Shown here one piece after another: positions 16,311-25,667 of a stretch of 64,000 nucleotides of DNA. A model generated the notes under the pieces. It did no database searches. It saw only the letters and a list, made by a program, of their open reading frames with translations, and was not told the DNA's origin. The stretch is from Bryobacterales bacterium KBS 96. Its GTDB lineage: Bacteria; Acidobacteriota; Terriglobia; Bryobacterales; Bryobacteraceae. Within the stretch, counting starts at the first letter, position 1. Every line of letters begins with the position of its first letter. The position numbers and the translations under genes are program-made. Location: contig KB906767.1 of NCBI GenBank assembly GCA_000381625.1, positions 1 through 64,000 on the forward strand. The letters run 5' to 3'.

Positions 16311-16952
16311 CTATTGGCCTGTGGCTTCCAGCAAGAAATCCGCGGAGGCTTCCCAGATTGCCTCTAGTACGTCGGTCAGCTCATGGCCGGATTCAAACCG
16401 GACGAGCCGGGCCGAGGAATGGGTGTCCGCAAACTGTTGGGAGAAAGCCAGCGGCACGACGGAATCCTGGCTTCCATGACAGATCAGGCACGGTTGAGTG
16501 GCGTCGGGATAAGCGGGATAAACGTGGGCATCTTCCATCAACTGGTAGCCGATGCCTTCCGGACGCTCGGCGCCATAGTGAAAGACCGGAATTTCGCCCT
16601 GCTCCCTCCAGAGCGCGAACTTTTCAGGTCCGAGCGTTTCGGCCCAGCGCTGGTAGAAGTTGAAAGCCGGCGCCAGCAGAACCATCCGCTTCACGCGATC
16701 GGGATGTGCCGCGGCATACAGAGCCGCGAGATACCCCCCCATGCTCGACCCGATTAGTACGAGCGCATTCTCCGGCTCCAATCGTTCTATAACCTGAAGT
16801 TGCGCTGTAATCGTGAGTCCCCGGAAATTGCCTTCCGCCAAATCAGGGATTTCGAGCGCGACGCCGCGGCCGGCGAGCCTTTCCCGAAAAAAAGACGCTT
16901 TGCGGGAAGCGGGGCCAGATGCGAAGCCGTGCAAGTAGACAAAGCGCGACAT
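16311..16952 (-). CDS. YqiA-like alpha/beta-hydrolase esterase
   Basis: A 213-residue alpha/beta-hydrolase resembling YqiA/UPF0227 esterases. The start MSRFVYLHGFASGP has the oxyanion-region HGF. The nucleophile is in GSSMGG, the acid in GSQDSVVP, and the histidine in ESGHELTD, so the full Ser-Asp-His triad is visible. The start was placed at 16952, where family homology begins; the open frame extends upstream to 17126 through low-complexity GC-rich DNA. The natural substrate is unknown. It stands alone and points away from acpP. Confidence 0.8.
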   Translation of the reverse strand: MSRFVYLHGFASGPASRKASFFRERLAGRGVALEIPDLAEGNFRGLTITAQLQVIERLEPENALVLIGSSMGGYLAALYAAAHPDRVKRMVLLAPAFNFYQRWAETLGPEKFALWREQGEIPVFHYGAERPEGIGYQLMEDAHVYPAYPDATQPCLICHGSQDSVVPLAFSQQFADTHSSARLVRFESGHELTDVLEAIWEASADFLLEATGQ

Positions 16953-17259
16953 GGTAGAGTGTGATTCCGATGGTCGCACACCGAAATAGAATGTCCTGCC
17001 GAAGGCGCTGCCGCCCGGCTGGACCCCATGCCGGAGTGCGCCCGAATGGCCCGGCGCCTGACGGCTGTACGCCCGAAGGGCCCCAAATAGCGACTTGCGG
17101 CAACAGCGCAACATCGCTAAAATCAATCATTTTGAAGCATTTCAGAACCGCACAACATCTTCCGCATACGCTCCCTTTTCAAACCGGTAGGTATCGTTAG
17201 ACTTGGAGCCAAGAGCCTGAACTGGACGGATATGTGCGTGTGCTGACAGGAGGACATGA
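16953..17259. other. intergenic region before acpP with GC-rich element
   Basis: 307 bp between divergent genes. Bases 17020-17085 are strongly G+C-rich with repeated GCCCGAA/GGCCC-type words (GCGCCCGAATGGCCC, ACGCCCGAAGGGCCC). This looks like a structured or repeat-derived element. The acpP promoter must lie to its right, but I see no clear -35/-10 pair. The acpP ribosome site is AGGAGG. Confidence 0.35.
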
Positions 17260-17493
17260 ATGTCGGTTGAGCAGAAGGTAAAGCAGATTATTGTCGAGCA
17301 GTTGGGAGTGGACGAGGCCCAGGTGGATCCGGGCGCCTCATTTGTGGACGATCTCGGCGCCGATTCGCTGGACATTGTCGAGCTTGTCATGGCATTCGAG
17401 GAAGCGTTCGGAATCGACATTCCGGACGAAGATGCAGAGAAAATTACGACGGTGAAGCAGGCGATTGACTACATCGAGGCTAAGAAGAAATAA
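17260..17493 (+). CDS. acpP: acyl carrier protein
   Basis: A 77-residue acidic ACP that carries growing acyl chains on a phosphopantetheine arm. The attachment Ser is in the [10 protein letters not shown] motif (DSL). Length and sequence ([16 protein letters not shown], ending [13 protein letters not shown]) are standard. A strong AGGAGG lies 7 bp before the ATG. fabF follows 57 bp downstream, the usual acpP-fabF pairing of fatty acid synthesis. Confidence 0.98.
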   Translation: MSVEQKVKQIIVEQLGVDEAQVDPGASFVDDLGADSLDIVELVMAFEEAFGIDIPDEDAEKITTVKQAIDYIEAKKK

Positions 17494-17550
17494 GCGCCCC
17501 CATGGGCTGTCCCCGTTACGCGCGGAGCGGAGCGGGAAGAGGAGAACTAC

Positions 17551-18792
17551 GTGCCGCGAAGAGTAGCAGTCACGGGTGTCGGCTTGCTGTGCTCCGTCGG
17601 CGCCGGAACTGAGGAGTGCTGGACGGCGATTCTTGCCGGTAAGGGCGGGATTGGCCCAATCACTCAATTTGACGCATCGAGATTCAGTTGCCGCATTGCC
17701 GGCGAGGTGAAGCATTTCGACCCGCTGACCTACGTCGAGAAAAAAGACGTGAAAAAGATGGCTCGCTTCATCCAGTTTGCGATTGCGGCAAGCGATTTTG
17801 CCGTGAAAACGGCTGGCCTCCAGATCCGTGAAGCCGATGCGGAAATGTCCGGAGTGTATATCGGCAGCGGCATCGGCGGATTCGAAGTGATCGAGCGCGA
17901 ACACCAGATTCTGATGGAGCGTGGGCCCAGCCGGCTGTCCCCGTTTTTTATTCCGTCCTGCATTATCAATCTGGCGAGCGGTTACGTATCGATCCGCTAT
18001 GGGGCCAAGGGACCGAATTCCGCGACCGCCACGGCCTGTACGACGAGCGCGCATTCCGTGGGCGATTCGTTTCGGCTGATTCAACATGGATACGCCGATA
18101 CCATGATCTGCGGCGGCAGCGAAGCCTGCGTGACGCCCATGGGCATCGGGGGATTCGCCGCGATGCGCGCTCTCTCGACCCGGAACGACGAGCCTGGGCG
18201 TGCGTGCCGTCCTTGGGATCTGGGGCGCGACGGGTTCATTGTCGGCGAAGGCGCCGGCATCCTGGTGCTTGAGGAGTTAGAGCGTGCACAGGCGCGCGGC
18301 GCCCGGATACTGGCCGAAGTGGTTGGCTACGGGATGAGCAGCGACGCCCACCATATCACTTCGCCGCCCGACGACGGCGACGGCGCTTTCCGCGTAATGC
18401 GCAATGCTATGAAAGATGCCCGAATTGAAGCTTCAGACGTGCAATACGTCAATGCGCACGGCACTTCTACGCCCATCGGAGACATGGCCGAGACCATCGC
18501 GTTGAAACGAGCATTCGGCGATCATGCCTATAAGTTGGCGGTGAGTTCCACCAAATCCATGACCGGACATCTGCTCGGCGGTGCTGGGGGCCTCGAGGCG
18601 GGGCTTTGCGTGCTGGCTTTGCGGGACCAGGTCGCGCCTCCGACGATCAACTACGAAGTGCCGGACCCGGCTTGCGATCTCGACTATGTTCCCAACAAAG
18701 CTCGGCCGATGGCCATCGAATACGCGCTTTCGAACAGCTTCGGCTTCGGTGGAACGAACGGCTGTCTGATATTTAAGAAGTACGAATCGTGA
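17551..18792 (+). CDS. fabF: 3-oxoacyl-ACP synthase II (beta-ketoacyl-ACP synthase)
   Basis: A 413-residue condensing enzyme that elongates acyl-ACP with malonyl-ACP. The catalytic triad is visible: Cys in TATACTTSAHS, His in NAHGTSTPIGD, and His in SMTGHLLGGAGG. The start is GTG preceded by GAGGAG. It pairs with acpP upstream. Length and motifs are those of FabF (KAS II). Confidence 0.97.
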   Translation: MPRRVAVTGVGLLCSVGAGTEECWTAILAGKGGIGPITQFDASRFSCRIAGEVKHFDPLTYVEKKDVKKMARFIQFAIAASDFAVKTAGLQIREADAEMSGVYIGSGIGGFEVIEREHQILMERGPSRLSPFFIPSCIINLASGYVSIRYGAKGPNSATATACTTSAHSVGDSFRLIQHGYADTMICGGSEACVTPMGIGGFAAMRALSTRNDEPGRACRPWDLGRDGFIVGEGAGILVLEELERAQARGARILAEVVGYGMSSDAHHITSPPDDGDGAFRVMRNAMKDARIEASDVQYVNAHGTSTPIGDMAETIALKRAFGDHAYKLAVSSTKSMTGHLLGGAGGLEAGLCVLALRDQVAPPTINYEVPDPACDLDYVPNKARPMAIEYALSNSFGFGGTNGCLIFKKYES

Positions 18793-18960
18793 ACTGTCCC
18801 GGCGATTTCCTTGGCGGAGAAGGGCCGCTCCTTTACAGTCGCGGTTCGGTGCTACTGCAAAGACAGTCCGGTGCTGCACTGGATCGCGATCGTGAGGGAG
18901 CAGCAGACGTCTTCGATCGAACGATAACTCGCTGGCTGTGTTTCCCGGCAGCGTGACTCT

Positions 18961-19731
18961 ATGAAGATTGTGGTTTGTGTCAAACAAGTGCCCGCGCGCG
19001 ATTCGAACCTCCGCGTGGACACAAGCGGCAAATGGCTTGACGAGTCCGACCTGACATACGAGATCAATGAGCCGGACGCTTACGCGCTGGAAGAAGCGTT
19101 GCAACTCAGGGACAAAGCCGGCGGAGAGGTTATCGTGCTCTGCTCCGGCCCTGAGCGCGTCACGCAGACCATCCGCGAAGCTTTGGCCAAGGGCGCGGAT
19201 CGCGCGATTCACATTCGCGTTGAGGAACCTGCCGTGCTCGATCCACTGGCCAACGCGAACCTGCTTGCGCAGGCGGTTCGGACAGAATCGCCGGATCTGG
19301 TGCTCACGGGCCTTCAGTCGGATGACCTTGGCTATGGTGAAACAGGCGTGGTGGTCGCCGAACTTCTCGGCATGAGCCACGCAACTATTGTCATGGAGGT
19401 GGTTACTGAAGGGAACGGCATCAAGGTGAAGCGGGAACTGGAAGACGGCTGGTTCCAGCACGTCGAACTACCTCTTCCTGCCGTGCTGGCGATTCAGAGC
19501 GGGATTAAAAAACTACGCTATGCAACCCTCATGGGCATCAAAAAAGCTAAGGCAAAAGAAATCAAGGCCATCGCCGCGGAAAGTCTGAACGCACGCGGGC
19601 CCGAATCGGTTGTCATCGAACGTGTGTATCCGCCGCGGCGTACGAAGCAGATGCAGCTTTTGAGCGGCGATGCCCGGCAAATGGCGGCGCAACTAGTCGA
19701 AAAGCTAAAGTTTGAAGCGAGGGTGTTGTGA
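18961..19731 (+). CDS. etfB: electron transfer flavoprotein, beta subunit
   Basis: A 256-residue EtfB (MKIVVCVKQVPARDSNLRVD; INEPDAYALEEALQL; the AMP-binding region near VLTGLQSDDLGYGETG). With EtfA it takes electrons from acyl-CoA and other dehydrogenases to the quinone pool. The GTGA junction with etfA means the two are translationally coupled. The 168 bp upstream contain no gene. Confidence 0.97.
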   Translation: MKIVVCVKQVPARDSNLRVDTSGKWLDESDLTYEINEPDAYALEEALQLRDKAGGEVIVLCSGPERVTQTIREALAKGADRAIHIRVEEPAVLDPLANANLLAQAVRTESPDLVLTGLQSDDLGYGETGVVVAELLGMSHATIVMEVVTEGNGIKVKRELEDGWFQHVELPLPAVLAIQSGIKKLRYATLMGIKKAKAKEIKAIAAESLNARGPESVVIERVYPPRRTKQMQLLSGDARQMAAQLVEKLKFEARVL

Positions 19732-20705
19732 GCGTCGCCGTAGTTCTGGAGCGGCGCGCCGGCTCATGGAGCCGCATGTCGTTTGAAACTTTGGCGGCCG
19801 GCCAGAAGATCGCGCAAGAATTGAGCGTTCCGGTATATGCGGCGATAGCGGGCGGCGATGCTTCGGCCGCCTCCTCCGAAGTGACTTCCTATGCCGTCGA
19901 CAAGGTTTACTCGATCGAACATCAACTGCTGGCGCAGTACACTGCCGACGGATTCACGGCAGCGTTCGAGCAATTCATCAAGAGCGCTTCGCCGGAAATT
20001 GTCCTCTTCCCGCATACATATCAGGTCCGCGACTTCGCCCCGAAGCTGGCTGCGCGTTTCGGGAAAGCGCTCATTAGCGATGTGGTTTCGTTGCGGGTCG
20101 ACAATGGCCGGCCGGTCTTCACGCGGCAGTTGTTCCAAGGAAAACTCAATGCCGATGTAACCGCCGGCAATGAAGGACCGGTGTTCGCCTCGGTACAGGC
20201 TGGAGCGTTCCGGGGAGCCGAACCCAGCGGCGGCTCCGCGGTGATTGAGAACTTCTCTGTCTCGCTCGACGCGGCACGGATTCGTAGCAGGCCGGGCGAC
20301 CTGTTTCGCGAATCGCAACGATCGGTCGATTTGTCGAATGCTGAGCTAATCGTCTCGGTAGGCCGCGGGATCAAGGAAAAGGAGAACCTGCCCGTTGTCG
20401 AAGAACTGGCTCAGGCGCTGGGAGCGGAACTCGCGGCGTCGCGCCCCATTTGCGATAACGGCTGGTTGCCCATGGAGCGGCAGGTCGGCAGTTCCGGGCA
20501 AACCGTCTCTCCCAAGGCTTACTTTGCAATTGGAATCTCCGGAGCAATCCAACATCTTGTCGGAATGAAGGGAGCGAAGACAATTGTCGCGATCAACAAA
20601 GATGAGAACGCCCCCATCTTCGAAGTTGCCGACTATGGAATCGTCGGCGATTTGTTTGAAGTAGTTCCGGCTCTGGTGGAAGAAATTAAAAAGGCGAAAA
20701 GTTGA
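19728..20705 (+). CDS. etfA: electron transfer flavoprotein, alpha subunit
   Basis: A 325-residue EtfA with an N-terminal Rossmann-like domain and a C-terminal FAD-binding domain. The latter shows [19 protein letters not shown], the [20 protein letters not shown] segment that contacts FAD, and [21 protein letters not shown]. It starts with GTG inside the etfB stop (GTGA). It is followed without a gap by the peptidyl-prolyl isomerase gene, whose TTG start overlaps its stop. Confidence 0.97.
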   Translation: MSVAVVLERRAGSWSRMSFETLAAGQKIAQELSVPVYAAIAGGDASAASSEVTSYAVDKVYSIEHQLLAQYTADGFTAAFEQFIKSASPEIVLFPHTYQVRDFAPKLAARFGKALISDVVSLRVDNGRPVFTRQLFQGKLNADVTAGNEGPVFASVQAGAFRGAEPSGGSAVIENFSVSLDAARIRSRPGDLFRESQRSVDLSNAELIVSVGRGIKEKENLPVVEELAQALGAELAASRPICDNGWLPMERQVGSSGQTVSPKAYFAIGISGAIQHLVGMKGAKTIVAINKDENAPIFEVADYGIVGDLFEVVPALVEEIKKAKS

Positions 20706-21766
20706 AAAGCTCGTTCAGGAAGAGTGCGCTCCGCCACTCGAAAGGCTCCGTGTTTTCCGCTGCCGCGTGCGGGCTAGCCATGCTCGCGCTTGGCGCTTGC
20801 AAACGCGCCGTATCGCCCGACGTCGCCGCTACTGTCAACGGACGTCCGATCACATATGCGGAAATGGACCGGCAACTCGTAACGCAAGTGCCCAGCGCGC
20901 AACTCGGTTCCGATGACGACCAGGTTCGCGAGCTGCGGCTCGAAACCTTGCGGTCTTTAATCGACGCCCAAATCATGCTGCAAAGAGCGGAGAAGCAGGG
21001 TTTGCTTGCCTCCGACTCCGATGTGGACGCACGATTCAACGAGTTGAAGGCGCCGTACACCGAGGAAGAATTTAAGCGGCAGCTCAAGTCGCGCAAGATG
21101 AGCGCGACCGATTTTAAAGCACAACTTCGCCGCGAGCTCAGCATTCAGAAGCTGATGAATAAAGAGATCGGCTCGCACATCAGTATTACCGACGCCGAAG
21201 TGAAGCAGTTCTATAACACGAACAAGGCCAGTTTCAATTTGGTCGAGCCGCAGATTCACCTCTCGCAGATCCTGGTGACTCCCACGCCGGATCCGAATGT
21301 TCACAACCTCAAGAACGACAAAGCGCAGACGGACGTGCAAGCCAAAGAAAAAATCGAGATGATTGAGAACCGGCTGAAACAGGGCGAAGACTTTGGCATG
21401 CTCGCGCAGAGCTACTCCGAAGACCCGAATTCCGCTCCGAATGGCGGCGACCTCGGGTTAATCCCCGAATCGGCGCTCGACAAAGCGAACCCGGAGTTGC
21501 GCAAAATCATCATGAATATGACTCCCGGGCAAGTGTCGAATGTGATCCACACGCCCGAGGGTTACCGCATTCTGAAGGTGATCTCCAAAGAGCCGGCCGG
21601 TCAGCGAGATCTAAACGACCCGCGTGTGCAGGAGAGCATCCGCATGCAATTGTTCAACAAGAAAGACCAACTGCTGCGAGCCGCTTTTTACGAGCAGGCT
21701 CGTGATGAAGCCAAAGTCGTAAACTACTACGCGGAATCTATTCTCGCGAGCCGCGATAAAAAATAA
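20702..21766 (+). CDS. parvulin-type peptidyl-prolyl isomerase lipoprotein (SurA/PrsA-like)
   Basis: A 354-residue periplasmic folding factor. A lipobox (LALGAC) lies about 30 residues in, so it is probably lipid-anchored. A SurA_N-like chaperone region follows (TVNGRPITYAEMDRQL). Then comes one PpiC rotamase domain near 180-300 (HLSQILVTPTPD, AQSYSEDPNSAPNGGDLG, GQVSNVIHTPEGYRILKV). The TTG start overlaps the etfA stop, suggesting coupling; its link to electron transfer is not obvious. A hairpin follows the stop. Confidence 0.9.
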   Translation: MKSSFRKSALRHSKGSVFSAAACGLAMLALGACKRAVSPDVAATVNGRPITYAEMDRQLVTQVPSAQLGSDDDQVRELRLETLRSLIDAQIMLQRAEKQGLLASDSDVDARFNELKAPYTEEEFKRQLKSRKMSATDFKAQLRRELSIQKLMNKEIGSHISITDAEVKQFYNTNKASFNLVEPQIHLSQILVTPTPDPNVHNLKNDKAQTDVQAKEKIEMIENRLKQGEDFGMLAQSYSEDPNSAPNGGDLGLIPESALDKANPELRKIIMNMTPGQVSNVIHTPEGYRILKVISKEPAGQRDLNDPRVQESIRMQLFNKKDQLLRAAFYEQARDEAKVVNYYAESILASRDKK

Positions 21767-21767
21767 C

Positions 21768-21797
21768 CGAGGACTGGTCGGCCCCGTCCTCGATTAT
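21768..21797. terminator. probable bidirectional terminator hairpin
   Basis: CGAGGAC (21768-21774) pairs with GTCCTCG (21786-21792) across an 11-nt loop, followed by ATTATT. It lies between the convergent stops at 21766 and 21809. The U-tract is weak, so efficiency is uncertain. Confidence 0.5.
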
Positions 21798-21808
21798 TCG
21801 AACGGCGC

Positions 21809-22165
21809 TTACCGCCGGCGATCGTGCCTATCGTGCCCGCGGAAGCTGTTTCCGTGCCGGTCGCGGTCGTGATCGCGGCCGCGATAATCACGGTAATAGC
21901 GGTCCCGATAATGACGATGTCCGTGGCCGGGATAGACGTAAACGGGAGCTGGATAGCCATACGAATAGGCATATGGCGAATACTGATACGCATATGGATA
22001 GGAATATGCGTATGGATATGGATTAACGACGTACGGATAAGCCGGATATGAATATACCGGCCCTACCGAAATGCCGAATCGTACGGCGGCCTCTGCCTGA
22101 GGCGGGCTGATCAAAACAAACATCCCAACCAGTAAGGCGACTGCCAAGCCAAATTTCTTGACCAT
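21809..22165 (-). CDS. small secreted Tyr/Pro-rich protein with His/Arg/Asp-rich tail
   Basis: 118 residues from the ATG at 22165, which has GGGAGG 8 bp upstream; the open frame extends further but without a better start. A signal peptide (FGLAVALLVGMFVLISPPQAEA) is followed by VRFGISVGPVYSYP, a Tyr/Pro repeat region (YPYAYSYPYAYQYSPYAYSY), and a charged tail rich in His, Arg and Asp (HRHYRDRYYRDYRGRDHDRD). Similar small exported proteins with such tails occur widely, but I know no function. Metal or polyphosphate binding by the tail would be speculation. Confidence 0.7.
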   Translation of the reverse strand: MVKKFGLAVALLVGMFVLISPPQAEAAVRFGISVGPVYSYPAYPYVVNPYPYAYSYPYAYQYSPYAYSYGYPAPVYVYPGHGHRHYRDRYYRDYRGRDHDRDRHGNSFRGHDRHDRRR

Positions 22166-22320
22166 TGTTAGAGCCTCCCTGGAGCGCTTCTCTTCGCGCC
22201 CACTGATTGTGTGACGTGTCAAACCTTTACTGGGATTCACGAGGGAGAAAAGGCGAAGAAAGCGGTGGGATAGCTGTCACTCGCGCGGCTGCATGATCGG
22301 CGGGCGGACCTTAGATGGTT

Positions 22321-23802
22321 CTACTCCGGTGGTGCCTGGCGATGCACGCGCTCCATGTACTCACGAATATATTGCTGAAATATGATCGGTACTTCGTCGC
22401 GATTAATCTCGCCGCCGGTATCCGAGTGCCGCCCGGCTCTATCCGAGTACGCAGTGCGCAATTGCTGCTGTCCTGAAGGAACCTCAACCATCATCTCGCC
22501 CGTGACGTCTTGCGATCGCTTTCCGATGATCTCGGCCAGCTTGCCCATGGCTTGCAACTCTTCGGCCTCTTTGAGCGCTTTCATGCCGTTCTGGCTTCCC
22601 ACGCCGGATTTTGACTGGTTGCCGGCTTCGCGATTCGCTGCCCGCGAACTCTGGCTTTGTGGCGATTGCGACATTTCCGTAGCCTGCCCCTGCTGCCCGT
22701 TCTTCGACTGAGCATCGGCATTGCTTTGCGAATTCCGCGAGGACGACGCCTGCATTTGCGACTGGTCTCGCTGCGATTGATTCTGATCCGCGTCCGGCGC
22801 CGTGGAATTGTGCGCGCCGGCTTGCTGTGCGCTCTTCGACGAATTGGAAGGGCTCATTTTCGCCATTAAGCTGGACATCGCATCCTTCATTCGATCCATT
22901 AGACCCGGAGTTGCCTGGCTGCTCGCCGACTGCGATTTTTCCTGGTTCGCGCTCTGCTGCGAAGACTTGGATTCTTCGCTGCCTGTTGCCCCCTGGGCGT
23001 TCGGTTTGCCGGTTGCTGGAGTGCCCTTATCCCCATTCGAAGACTGCACGCTATCGTGTGGAACCTGGCCGGTCGCGGGAGACTTGGGCGTCTGCGCTTC
23101 CCGGTCCGGCGCCGAAGTCGGATTCTTGACGCTGACGACGTCGTTCATGCGCGGGTCGTCAGGTTCCGTAAGGGCGGCCTGCTGCGAATTGCCCGCCTGC
23201 TGTTCCATCGAATCCGCGGCTCGCGCGCTGTGGCCGGCCGTAGTCAGCTCGTCGCGAATTTTTGCCATCAGGTGGTCTAAATGGAGCGGCACAAGAGATT
23301 GCCGCAGATCGAGGTCGTGCCGCACGAGGTACCGTGCCGTGAACAGGCCGAACGCCAGCGCGCCGAGCGTAAACGCAAGAACCCATGCTCTGCGGCCGCG
23401 ATATGGAAAGACTCGAGCGGTATCCACCGTGGCGGCAAGGGCTTCGGCCTGAGAGAGTTGGGTTTGGCCGGCGGGTGTGGCCGCAATTTCGGAGTGGCCG
23501 CCCACGTACCACGCAGTCGAGATGGTGTCGTGCAAAGCCAGTTTCTGGTCAAGCGCTTGCGCCACCGCATAGCGCGTGAGCGCCCGTTTCCGGAGCCGGA
23601 TGAAGCCTATGGACAGACCGGCCAACGCAAGCGCCAGCAACCAGTACCAATCCAGGATCTGAGTGCCCGTCACAAGCATCAAGGCGGCTCCCGCGCAAAC
23701 GAATGAAACGGCAAGCGCCGCCTGTTCAATGCCGAGCACCAGTAAGCTTCGACGCTGAGCGCGTCGCAAAAGCGCATCTATTCGGTAGGATCGACCGCGC
23801 AA
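22321..23802 (-). CDS. membrane protein with long Gln/Ser-rich region, function unknown
   Basis: 493 residues. Two hydrophobic segments lie near 22-70 (AALAVSFVCAGAALMLV; WLLALALAGLSIGF) and a third near 134-155 (WVLAFTLGALAFGLF). A low-complexity Gln/Ser/Asn/Ala stretch of about 200 residues (200-400) follows, then a more conserved-looking C-terminus (MMVEVPSGQQQLRTAYSDRA, VPIIFQQYIREYMERV). I do not recognise the family. The 233 bp upstream to clcA contain no gene I can support. Confidence 0.65.
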   Translation of the reverse strand: MRGRSYRIDALLRRAQRRSLLVLGIEQAALAVSFVCAGAALMLVTGTQILDWYWLLALALAGLSIGFIRLRKRALTRYAVAQALDQKLALHDTISTAWYVGGHSEIAATPAGQTQLSQAEALAATVDTARVFPYRGRRAWVLAFTLGALAFGLFTARYLVRHDLDLRQSLVPLHLDHLMAKIRDELTTAGHSARAADSMEQQAGNSQQAALTEPDDPRMNDVVSVKNPTSAPDREAQTPKSPATGQVPHDSVQSSNGDKGTPATGKPNAQGATGSEESKSSQQSANQEKSQSASSQATPGLMDRMKDAMSSLMAKMSPSNSSKSAQQAGAHNSTAPDADQNQSQRDQSQMQASSSRNSQSNADAQSKNGQQGQATEMSQSPQSQSSRAANREAGNQSKSGVGSQNGMKALKEAEELQAMGKLAEIIGKRSQDVTGEMMVEVPSGQQQLRTAYSDRAGRHSDTGGEINRDEVPIIFQQYIREYMERVHRQAPPE

Positions 23803-24035
23803 GGCTCTCCGCCTGTCTCATTATCCCATGCAAGTGCGGAGCGGGTTCTCTCTACAAATAACGCAAGCCGGCGCCGTATTTCGATGAAAATAATCGAACC
23901 AAAGCGATCGAGACCTGCATGCCCGGCGATCCATGGAGTCGGATGAAGACGTGCGGTTGCCTGCACCGAACCGCGACTGTCAAGGAGCGGACGTCTTCAC
24001 CGGCGTGGCCGATGATACTCGTCCGCGGAAAATGG

Positions 24036-25667
24036 CTAAGCCGGTACGCCGCGAGGACCTGTTTCCGGCGAAGCACCGCCCGCTCCATCCTGGTTTTCGG
24101 CGATGCCGTAAGCCCGGTGAACGTCTTCGAGTGTCAGAGTTCCAATCACCTCATCGGCACGCAAGCGGCTCACTACCTGGATGCGCGGACGCACGGCGAG
24201 GAGCCGTAGGGCGGCATCCAGAGGTTCGTCCGGAAAAAGCCGCATGCCGCCTTCCGCCGGCATACGAGACGAGAGCGTATGCATCGCATCTTCCACTCGC
24301 AGCGGCTGAAAATTGCGTTTTTCTTCCGCGGAAGGCAGCGCGACCCCCTCGACTTGGGCAAGCATCTTGAAAAACGGCATTGCATGGAGTTTGCGTGAAA
24401 GGAGGTAGGCCGTTATGTTGGCGATCATTACCGGAAGAATGATGACATAGCTGGCGCTGACTTCGAAGACCAGAAAAATCGACGTAATGGGCGAGCGGAA
24501 GACTCCCGCGAAAAATGTACCCATGCCGACCAGCATGTAGGCTTCGGGAGAAGCGGCTGGAAAGGGCCACCAGCGGTGCGCCGCTCCTCCGAAAGCGCCT
24601 CCGAGCATTCCTCCGATAAACAAAACGGGAGCGAACATGCCGCCTGGCGTGCCGGCGCTGAAGCAGATCAGTGTGACAACCAGTTTTGCGAGCGCGAGAT
24701 AGAACAGTACGGGCCACGTAAACTGGCCATGCAACGCGGCGTTGACGGCATCATAGCCCGCGCCCATCACCTCGGGAAACCACAGTCCCACCAAGCCGGT
24801 CAGAAATCCGCCGGCCGCGGGCAAGGCGTAGACCGACCAGTGGGGAAGCTTTTCCAGACGCGTCTTCAGCGCTTCAATCGCGACAATGAAAAGCGCCGAT
24901 ATGAGGCCGCCGACAACTCCAATGGCGGCGTACAGCAATAGTTCCGAAGCGTGCGTGAGCTGGAACGCGGGAATGCGGAACAACGGTTCGTTTCCGAGAA
25001 ACGCGCGCATGGTGACCACGGCCGAGACGGCGGCGAGGACGATGGAGCCGACCGTAGTCGCGCTCCAATCGGCCAGAACCTCTTCCATCACAAACAGGAC
25101 GCCGGTAATTGGCGTGTTGAATGCGGCCGCGATGCCGGCTGCCGCTCCTACAGGTGCGATCAGCCGCATGGTGCTGCGCTCGAGTTGAAACAGCCGGCCG
25201 AGGCGCGAAGCAACGCCCGCCCCCATCTGCAGTGAGGGATCTTCCGGGCCCAACGAATTGCCGGTTCCAATGGCGATCGAGCACGCGAGAAACTTGCCGA
25301 TAATCGTGCTGGAAGGCACATATCCATTCGATGCGTAAATGGCCGCTTTGGTATTGTTGACGCCACTGCCCTTCGCTTTGGGGAAGACGCGCAGCACAAG
25401 GAAACCAGCGGCGAGAGCCCCTAGCGCGGGGCTAAGAAGGCGGGCAAAACGAAACCGGCCGGAAAGCGCGCCGAGAGTGGTCCAACTAATCCAATCGATG
25501 GCGATGTGGAAGCAGACCACAAGCAAGCCGGAGAAAATGCCGATAAACAGCGCCAACAAGAGGAAACGCTGCGTTTCGCTTAACCCGATTTGTGCCGGCC
25601 ATATCTGAGTAGGCCAGAATGTTCGCCGTTCGCCGGCGGCAACGGACACCTTGGGTTCTGTGCTCAT
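24036..25667 (-). CDS. ClC-family chloride channel/transporter with C-terminal CBS region
   Basis: A 543-residue ClC protein. The anion-pathway motifs are recognisable: GSGVN (for GSGIP), GPEDP (for GREGP; the gating Glu is kept but the following Gly is Asp), and GGMFAP. About ten membrane helices are present. A shortened CBS-like region follows near 470-530 (IQVVSRLRADEVIGTLTLED). It could be a Cl-/H+ antiporter or a channel. The stop codon of the upstream TPR gene overlaps its start by 4 bp, so the two genes are coupled. Confidence 0.88.
   Translation of the reverse strand: MSTEPKVSVAAGERRTFWPTQIWPAQIGLSETQRFLLLALFIGIFSGLLVVCFHIAIDWISWTTLGALSGRFRFARLLSPALGALAAGFLVLRVFPKAKGSGVNNTKAAIYASNGYVPSSTIIGKFLACSIAIGTGNSLGPEDPSLQMGAGVASRLGRLFQLERSTMRLIAPVGAAAGIAAAFNTPITGVLFVMEEVLADWSATTVGSIVLAAVSAVVTMRAFLGNEPLFRIPAFQLTHASELLLYAAIGVVGGLISALFIVAIEALKTRLEKLPHWSVYALPAAGGFLTGLVGLWFPEVMGAGYDAVNAALHGQFTWPVLFYLALAKLVVTLICFSAGTPGGMFAPVLFIGGMLGGAFGGAAHRWWPFPAASPEAYMLVGMGTFFAGVFRSPITSIFLVFEVSASYVIILPVMIANITAYLLSRKLHAMPFFKMLAQVEGVALPSAEEKRNFQPLRVEDAMHTLSSRMPAEGGMRLFPDEPLDAALRLLAVRPRIQVVSRLRADEVIGTLTLEDVHRAYGIAENQDGAGGASPETGPRGVPA

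Noticed and set aside
16953-17126. upstream extension of the esterase
   Set aside because: Homology starts at 16952; the extension is low-complexity translated GC-rich DNA.
23778-24209. short frames in the gap between clcA and the Gln/Ser-rich gene
   Set aside because: Overlap real genes or lack ribosome sites and recognisable sequence.
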